This document shows positions 58,796 through 64,000 of a stretch of 64,000 nt of DNA, piece after piece (the first letter of the stretch is position 1; every line of letters begins with the position of its first letter). Below the pieces are notes generated by a model. The model was given only the letters and a program-made list of their open reading frames with translations, was not told where the DNA came from and did not search any database. This DNA is from Dyadobacter luticola. GTDB taxonomy: Bacteria > Bacteroidota > Bacteroidia > Cytophagales > Spirosomataceae. The stretch is taken from assembly GCF_005860805.1 (NCBI RefSeq), contig NZ_VCEJ01000005.1:682001-746000 (forward strand). Reading direction: 5' to 3'. A program made the position numbers and the translations under genes.

Positions 58796-59432
58796 TTTTT
58801 CTGATCTCCCTATTGGAAGTAACATCCGCCGCCGGCCGCAGGATATGCACGTCGAGGACCGCCTTGGGGCGGGCCAGGTATTCCCGGATCAAAGTCCGGA
58901 TAGAATAGCCATCGGGAACATCCTGCGCGGCAAACGAAATCGCCTCTATTCCCTCATTATGAGCAATATATAATGCTCTTGCGTTATGAAAATTCTGTGA
59001 AATAATCGTAAAATTATCCTGGTTGAATACCTCCTTACACCGGATAATCGAATCAAAAGTCCTGAAACCCGCGTAATCGAGCGTCATCACATTCTCGGGA
59101 ATCCCCAGGTTCAGCAATGCGCGCTGCATGTCCAGCGGCTCATTGTAATACTGCGAATCATTGTTCCCACTCAATATAATGTATTTGATCTTACCTTCCT
59201 TGAAAAGTCGGGCCGTAGCTTCCATCCGATACTTAAAAAAAAGGTTTTCCTTACCTTTTTCTGAATTTCTGCTGGTTCCGAGCACCAGCGCGACATCATT
59301 GGAAGGGAGGCTTCCGATGGAAAAATAGTTGTATTGGCGCGTACAGTAAACCACCCAGAGGTTGCAAAGCAGGATAAAAACCATGCAGACAAAGAGTAAG
59401 GCCAATATGATTTTGATCAATTTTTTCACCAC
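58779..59432 (-). CDS. SanA/YdcF-like DUF218 membrane protein
   Basis: A 217-residue protein with one N-terminal membrane helix (IILALLFVCMVFILLCNLWV) and a DUF218 domain: ALVLGTSRNSEKGKENLFF, then KYIILSGNNDSQYYNEPLDM and IISQNFHNARALYIA. SanA in Escherichia coli affects envelope permeability, and other members act on lipid carriers. The C-terminal tail is basic (REIRKNEKKK). It lies upstream of the DUF5686 gene, overlapping its start, so the two envelope proteins may work together; that is inference from arrangement. Confidence 0.88.
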   Translation of the reverse strand: MVKKLIKIILALLFVCMVFILLCNLWVVYCTRQYNYFSIGSLPSNDVALVLGTSRNSEKGKENLFFKYRMEATARLFKEGKIKYIILSGNNDSQYYNEPLDMQRALLNLGIPENVMTLDYAGFRTFDSIIRCKEVFNQDNFTIISQNFHNARALYIAHNEGIEAISFAAQDVPDGYSIRTLIREYLARPKAVLDVHILRPAADVTSNREIRKNEKKK

Positions 59433-59465
59433 TGTACCGGTTCTTGCCTTCTAATTGACAATCCA

Positions 59466-62219
59466 TCATTCAAAAAGACCGAGCTGACTTTTCGAATCAG
59501 GTCCTTTTTTGCCGTCTTTTTTCGATTTTGAAACATTTTTCTGTTCCTCGTCTTCTCCGTCGGTTTGCGCAGGTTCATCGGTTTCAGTAGCCTCTTCTGT
59601 TTCAGGAACTTCCGTTTCCGGCGTCGGCTCTGCCGAGTTTTCTATGTCAGCCTCGTCCGTATCTGCCTCGTCCACAACTGATTCAGTCTGAACTTCTGCG
59701 CCGGCAACTTCCACGTTATCAGGCAGTGGCGGCAGCCAGTGCATATCTTTGAATTTATCGTTCGGTAACTTGCTGCCCATCGCCCGCCAGCCGCGGATTT
59801 CGATCATTTCATCGATAATATACTCTACTGTGGTTTGCTCTTTTTGGGCTGTTTTCGGGAAAATAATTTCCAGTCTGGGGCGCTTGTCAGTGCTGGCCAA
59901 CACCAGCTTACTATTTTTAGCGTCGCTGATAAATACGAATTTCTTATCCAGCGAAGAAGTCTCAATGTTGAAACGCTTGATAAAATGCTGTTTCTGCGCG
60001 CCGTCGAAATATACCGCCGTGATCGGTAAGGTAGGCTCGAATTTCTTGACCAGCAGCACCTCATTCGGCACATAATGGTTGGTTAAATCGAAATTCGTCA
60101 GCTCATAGCTGCCGTCTTTGTAAATCACCAGAATGCTGTCGCTCGGGCCAAAATTGCCGAGGTATTCGCCCCGCTCGTCCCGGTTTAGCCGCCCGATCGT
60201 CGGGTCGAACCACATATCCACGCCACCCAATGTTGAGCGTCCCGCCTGTTTTAGTGTAATTTTTCTGACAGGATATTTCGTCAGAATGTTGCCCATCGCG
60301 CTGCGGTTTTTTATTAATAGCTCCGCAAAATTGAAATCAAATTGTTTGACTTTTGCTTTGCTTTGAGCCGTCAGGTTTACCGTAATGATCTCAGCCTCAC
60401 CATTATCATTTGCCGTAAAATATGTTATTTTAGACTTTGGCGTGCCCTGGGTGAGGTCATATTCCCTGTCCCGCGTCACCGCCGTGATCTGGCACCTTTT
60501 GATGTAGGATACCCCCGTTTTTCCATCCAAGTAAACCAGGTTGTACACCTTACGCTCATCATTTTTTAGAAAAACAGAAACGTGAATAATATCCTTTCCA
60601 ACAAAAACCTTTTCCTGAACCTTGGTAACCAGACATTTACCATCACTTTTAAAAACAATCACATCATCAATGTCCGAGCAGTCCATCACATACTCGTCTT
60701 TTTTCAAACCATAACCCACAAATCCTTCGGCGCGGTTAACGTACAGTTTCTGATTGTTCGCCGCCACCACGTTCGCTGCAATCTGGTTAAATGCACGGAT
60801 TTCAGTCCTTCTCTCTCTTCCTTTGCCGTATTTTTTTAAAAGATCTTTGTAATAATCAATCGCGAATCGGGTAATGTTGGCCAGATTGTCATCGGTTTCG
60901 GCCAGATCTTCCTGCCACTTCCGCATCAACTCGTCGGCCTTGAAACCATCATATTTGGAGATACGCTTGATCCGGATCTCGGTCAGCGCAACAATGTCAT
61001 CATCATTTATTTCCCTGTAAAACTGCGCCTTATACGGTTCAAGTCCTTTATCAATAGTCCTGATCACCGCCTCGAAAGTTTCACATTCCTCAATGTCACG
61101 GTAAATGCGGTTTTCAATGAATATTTTTTCAAGAGAACCGTAAAGAATCTTTTCAAGTAGCGCAAGCCTCTTGATTTCCAGTTCGCGGTTCAGTAAATGC
61201 ACCGTCTGCTGGGTATTGTATTTCAAAATCTCCGTAACCCCCACAAAGTGAGGCTTATCGGCGATAATGATGCAGGCGTTTGGAGAAATGGAAACCTCAC
61301 ATTCGGTAAATGCATAGAGGGCGTCCATCGTAATGTCGGGAGAAACCCCCGGCGCCAGATGAACCTGGATTTCCACCTCGGCAGCCGTATTATCTACCAC
61401 TTTTTTCACCTTAATCTTGCCCACATCATTGGCCTTCACGATGGATTCCATCAAAGATGTGGTGGTAGTTCCAAAAGGAATATCCCTGATAACCAGCATC
61501 TTTTTGTCTTCTTCCTCGATCTTGGCCCGCACCCGCACCTTGCCTCCGCGCTGTCCATCGCTATAATTGGAAACATCGACATGTCCGCCAGTGAGAAAAT
61601 CGGGATATAACGTGACGGGTTTCCCTTGAAGAATGTTGATGGAGCTTTCGATCAGCTCGCAAAAGTTGTGCGGTAAAATCTTGGTAGACAAGCCCACCGC
61701 AATACCTTCTACGCCCAATGACAGCAGCAGCGGGAACTTCACCGGCAATGTTACCGGCTCACGCTTGCGGCCATCGTACGAAAGCTGCCACTCGGTGGTA
61801 TCATCATTAAAAGCAATTTCCCTGGAAAACCGGGATAATCTTACCTCGATATAACGCGCAGCCGCCGCACTGTCGCCGGTACGGATATCCCCCCAGTTGC
61901 CCTGGGTATCAAAAAGCAATTCTTTCTGTCCAATGTTGACGATCGCGTCGTAAATCGAAGCATCCCCGTGCGGGTGATATTGCATGGACGACCCCACGAC
62001 ATTAGCTACTTTGTTGAAGCGCCCGTCGTCCATCTCGTTGAGCGCGTGCATGATACGCCGCTGCACCGGCTTGAAACCGTCTTCAATAGCGGGAACAGCA
62101 CGTTCCAGAATTACATAAGAAGCATAATCAAGAAACCAGTTTTCGTATAAGCCCGAAATGGGCAATTTTTCATGCAATCCGCTATCTTCTGCTTCAGGCG
62201 CAGCTCCGTTTTCGTCCAT
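59466..62219 (-). CDS. parC: DNA topoisomerase IV subunit A (GyrA/ParC family)
   Basis: A 917-residue type IIA topoisomerase subunit. The opening LPISGLYENWFLDYASYVIL and VPAIEDGFKPVQRRIMHAL are typical, QYHPHGDASIYDA follows, and the active-site Tyr lies in AAARYIEVRLS (about 121). The breakage-reunion domain is followed by a C-terminal beta-pinwheel region (blocks such as TLGGVDMWFDPTIGRLNRD). The last 75 residues are a Glu/Thr-rich acidic tail, then a Lys-rich stretch, ending SQLGLFE. ParC is preferred over GyrA because the Bacteroidota gene of this length and opening is usually the second GyrA-like gene; no parE is adjacent to confirm it. Confidence 0.9.
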   Translation of the reverse strand: MDENGAAPEAEDSGLHEKLPISGLYENWFLDYASYVILERAVPAIEDGFKPVQRRIMHALNEMDDGRFNKVANVVGSSMQYHPHGDASIYDAIVNIGQKELLFDTQGNWGDIRTGDSAAAARYIEVRLSRFSREIAFNDDTTEWQLSYDGRKREPVTLPVKFPLLLSLGVEGIAVGLSTKILPHNFCELIESSINILQGKPVTLYPDFLTGGHVDVSNYSDGQRGGKVRVRAKIEEEDKKMLVIRDIPFGTTTTSLMESIVKANDVGKIKVKKVVDNTAAEVEIQVHLAPGVSPDITMDALYAFTECEVSISPNACIIIADKPHFVGVTEILKYNTQQTVHLLNRELEIKRLALLEKILYGSLEKIFIENRIYRDIEECETFEAVIRTIDKGLEPYKAQFYREINDDDIVALTEIRIKRISKYDGFKADELMRKWQEDLAETDDNLANITRFAIDYYKDLLKKYGKGRERRTEIRAFNQIAANVVAANNQKLYVNRAEGFVGYGLKKDEYVMDCSDIDDVIVFKSDGKCLVTKVQEKVFVGKDIIHVSVFLKNDERKVYNLVYLDGKTGVSYIKRCQITAVTRDREYDLTQGTPKSKITYFTANDNGEAEIITVNLTAQSKAKVKQFDFNFAELLIKNRSAMGNILTKYPVRKITLKQAGRSTLGGVDMWFDPTIGRLNRDERGEYLGNFGPSDSILVIYKDGSYELTNFDLTNHYVPNEVLLVKKFEPTLPITAVYFDGAQKQHFIKRFNIETSSLDKKFVFISDAKNSKLVLASTDKRPRLEIIFPKTAQKEQTTVEYIIDEMIEIRGWRAMGSKLPNDKFKDMHWLPPLPDNVEVAGAEVQTESVVDEADTDEADIENSAEPTPETEVPETEEATETDEPAQTDGEDEEQKNVSKSKKDGKKGPDSKSQLGLFE

Positions 62220-62381
62220 AAATGCAGGAGGAACCAGGGTTTAAGTATTCAGTAAAAATAAGGCGTCTGTCTCACGGGCTTTCGCGGAAGAACTGGTCCG
62301 TCGTAAGCAACGGAGCAGGGCGAAAATGATCGAAAGATGCGTTTGAATTAACTGCTAATATAGCAATTAAAGCGATAAAAT

Positions 62382-63035
62382 TCAGTTTTCCGAATCGGCT
62401 ACCGGCGCGTTCAGAACGGTCAGGAGTTCGCTGATCATCATGGCCGTCGCGCCCCAGATTTTGTACCCCTGTACCATATAGTGCGGCGCATGTACCTGTT
62501 CGCCACGCACTTGAATGTCACTGGAACCGATAATGTTTACATCTGAAATTTCTTCGAGTTTGATCTCGAAAATGTCCTCCACTTCTCGCGGGTCGGGATA
62601 ATAATCAGGCCGGTAAGGCATGGCTGCGATCACGGGCAAAACATGAAAGTTGCTGGCAGGTATATACAGCTCGGTGAGGATACCGAGGATTTTAACATCA
62701 TTCAGGCGGAGACCAATTTCCTCCTGCGCCTCACGGAGTGCGGTGCGTACCAGATTTTCATCCGTCAGCTCATACCGGCCACCCGGAAACGCCACCTGCC
62801 CGGAATGTACGCCATCATAGGCCGGCCGCAAAATCAGCGGAAAATAGATTTCGTTTTTATGGGGATAAAATAAAACCAGCACGGCACTTTTTCGGGTACG
62901 CGCATTGGGTTTAAACGTCAGGCGAAGCTTGGAAGAAGCCTGCATAATCCGGTGTGCCGTCTCACCGGGAAGCGGATATTTGAGTTTTTTAGTAAGTTGT
63001 TCAGTAAAAGAGGAGAAAGATTCTAGTGTGGCCAT
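62382..63035 (-). CDS. NudL-type Nudix CoA pyrophosphatase
   Basis: A 217-residue Nudix hydrolase. The Nudix box region reads ALREAQEEIGL after GGRYELTDENLVRT, and the NudL/CoA-pyrophosphatase block LILRPAYDGVHSGQVAFPGG precedes it. It probably cleaves coenzyme A or its derivatives to phosphopantetheine and 3',5'-ADP. The gene is separated from parC by about 160 bases with no recognised element. Confidence 0.92.
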   Translation of the reverse strand: MATLESFSSFTEQLTKKLKYPLPGETAHRIMQASSKLRLTFKPNARTRKSAVLVLFYPHKNEIYFPLILRPAYDGVHSGQVAFPGGRYELTDENLVRTALREAQEEIGLRLNDVKILGILTELYIPASNFHVLPVIAAMPYRPDYYPDPREVEDIFEIKLEEISDVNIIGSSDIQVRGEQVHAPHYMVQGYKIWGATAMMISELLTVLNAPVADSEN

Positions 63036-63080
63036 TGAGTAATTTGAAGATCAAACTGGGTCTTTTGAGTTGCACATTTA

Positions 63081-63320
63081 TTAAATCTTCGCGTAATGTA
63101 ATTCTCTTTTAAAGTCAAAGAAGCTTTCAAGGCTAAGGTCTTCGTCGATTGCTTCCCAATGCACACTTTCGCCATTGGGCCCGATTTCATACTCTTTCCG
63201 CTGATCCGGTGTAGCTGTTTGCAACCGCTTAAACCATTCCAGAGGGTTTCCTATTGTATGGCCTGTATCGGTCACAATGTAAATATTGGCCTCATCGAAC
63301 CAAACATCTCTGATTTTCAT
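63081..63320 (-). CDS. DUF2442 family protein
   Basis: A 79-residue protein of the DUF2442 family: MKIRDVWFDEANIYIVTDTG, then a short NPLEWFKRLQTATPDQRKEY helix and HWEAIDEDLSLESFF at the end, which is the diagnostic block. Members commonly sit beside DUF4160 genes, as here (24-base gap). The pair has been compared with toxin-antitoxin modules, but no activity can be read from the sequence. It is transcribed after DUF4160 on the same strand. Confidence 0.9.
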   Translation of the reverse strand: MKIRDVWFDEANIYIVTDTGHTIGNPLEWFKRLQTATPDQRKEYEIGPNGESVHWEAIDEDLSLESFFDFKRELHYAKI

Positions 63321-63344
63321 AATAACATTTGAAAAAATCGCCCA

Positions 63345-63578
63345 TCATTTTCCATGGAACTCAATCCACTTCGTACTGATCAATTCTTTATTCTCTTCAA
63401 CAAGCGCCTCAGCCAGAACCAGATCTTTTGTTTTCATGCCATGACTTTCAATTAAACGAACCGGATTTATTTCAAATTTCGCGGTACCATCCGCATTTCG
63501 TACATGAATGTGAACAGGCGGGTGTTCAAGGCTGTAAAAGAAAAACTTCATTCCAAACATTCGGAATATTTCAGGCAT
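63345..63578 (-). CDS. DUF4160 family protein
   Basis: A 77-residue protein of the DUF4160 family. MPEIFRMFGMKFFFYSLEHP and PPVHIHVRNADGTAKFEI are the hallmark blocks (FFxxxEHxPxHxHV), with H19, H23 and H25 as candidate functional residues, and a C-terminal helix with VEENKELISTKWIEF. It is first in a two-gene unit with DUF2442. The role is unknown; the conserved histidines suggest a metal-binding or nuclease-like function. Confidence 0.9.
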   Translation of the reverse strand: MPEIFRMFGMKFFFYSLEHPPVHIHVRNADGTAKFEINPVRLIESHGMKTKDLVLAEALVEENKELISTKWIEFHGK

Positions 63579-63650
63579 AGTGTGTGAATTTATGGTGCAA
63601 ATCCCAAAGGGAATTTTACAAATATAACAATTGCCCGATTTTAATAGAAC

Positions 63651-64000
63651 TTATTGTTTCAAAGCAAATGCATGTAGCCTAACCAACTGCTCCGCGCACC
63701 TTTCGCCATCCATGGCCGCTGACATGATGCCTCCTGCGTACCCGGCGCCTTCGCCGCAGGGGAAAAGGCCTTTGATTTTGGGATGTTCGCAAGTTTCGCG
63801 TTCGCGGGGGATGCGGATCGGGGAGGAGGTGCGGCTTTCGACGCCGATCAGCTGGGCGTCGGGGGAGAGGTAGCCGCGCATTTTTTTGCCAAAATCGAGT
63901 AATGCTTCTTTTAAGGGAAATGCAATGTTGGGAGGCAGCACCTCGTACAAGTCTACCGATTGCAGGCCGGGCTGGTAGGATGTATCGCGCAGTTCACGCG
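63651..64000 (-). CDS. FAD-dependent dehydrogenase, C-terminal part
   Basis: The C-terminal part of an NAD(P)/FAD-dependent oxidoreductase that continues past the right edge; the frame is open to base 64000. The visible sequence includes GLFPCGEGAGYAGGIMSAAMD, the FAD-binding block of the FixC/GidA-like dehydrogenase family often annotated as FAD-dependent dehydrogenase, and a Pro/Arg-rich loop (SSPIRIPRERE) before it. The substrate is unknown and the N-terminal Rossmann part is not in the window. Confidence 0.9.
   Translation of the reverse strand, partial: RELRDTSYQPGLQSVDLYEVLPPNIAFPLKEALLDFGKKMRGYLSPDAQLIGVESRTSSPIRIPRERETCEHPKIKGLFPCGEGAGYAGGIMSAAMDGERCAEQLVRLHAFALKQ

Noticed and set aside
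1..64000. tRNA, rRNA, CRISPR array, insertion sequence, prophage or integrative element
   Set aside because: Looked for T-loop consensus, repeated spacers, transposase or integrase motifs and found none that stand up by eye; a tRNAscan or similar run would be decisive.

Overview
The window reads as an ordinary chromosomal stretch of a Bacteroidota bacterium, most likely Cytophagales and close to Dyadobacter or another Spirosomataceae member. That placement is my inference. It rests on type IX secretion C-terminal domains (types A and B), two DUF5686 outer-membrane proteins and an OMP_b-brl_3 receptor, GWxTD, DUF4920 and DUF5618 proteins, menaquinone synthesis (menA), near absence of Shine-Dalgarno sites, and repeated TAnnTTTG promoter -7 elements. 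I saw no tRNA, rRNA, CRISPR array, insertion sequence or prophage.

Layout. 1-8.2 kb: end of an EEP-family hydrolase overlapping tail-to-tail with a FAN1-like VRR-NUC nuclease, then pgk, a TonB-type outer-membrane protein, guaA and a small DUF1328 membrane protein. 8.4-15.3 kb: M1 peptidase, DUF5686 protein, a divergent DsbA-like oxidoreductase/HxlR regulator pair, and class II fructose-bisphosphate aldolase. 15.5-23.5 kb: a rightward run with a two-helix protein, a CBS/CorC-HlyC protein, an ABC ATPase, a very large T9SS-secreted SBBP/PKD protein, DUF4920 and a tandem SGNH esterase. 23.5-30.2 kb: menA, DUF5618, glutathione peroxidase, argS, an unknown exported protein, pyrR and pth. 30.2-37.7 kb: an AT-rich region with a candidate small RNA, an OmpA/LamG lipid-face protein, a DMT transporter, PhzF, trehalase, a clear SAM-I riboswitch with metX, and a glycerophosphodiesterase. 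37.8-43.5 kb: an unknown polytopic membrane protein and a molybdo-enzyme cassette (mobA-like, fdhD, DUF7009, FdhF/YdeP oxidoreductase). 43.5-53.8 kb: a kinase-like unknown, mnmA, a stray BECR-fold nuclease-like gene, GWxTD-rlmB, a dienoyl-CoA-reductase-type SDR, pyrB, a decayed T9SS esterase, a GreA-like protein, YebC and GNAT. 53.8-64 kb: a strong candidate structured small RNA, YbjQ, nitroreductase, an orphan ABC ATPase, a second DUF5686 protein, a SanA/YdcF protein, topoisomerase IV subunit A with a clamp-binding-like tail, a Nudix CoA pyrophosphatase, a DUF2442/DUF4160 pair and the end of an FAD-dependent dehydrogenase.

Most genes are housekeeping (glycolysis, purine, pyrimidine, methionine, tRNA and rRNA modification, DNA topology) mixed with envelope genes. 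Convergent neighbours are packed very tightly, with shared or overlapping stop codons. The least ordinary signals are non-coding: the alternatively folding RNA at about 54.0-54.17 kb, terminator-like hairpins whose T-tracts touch start codons (21.7 and 52.08 kb), and several palindromes in regulatory gaps. On the protein side they are a QLGLF tail on ParC, an isolated BECR nuclease-like gene and a kinase-like orphan.
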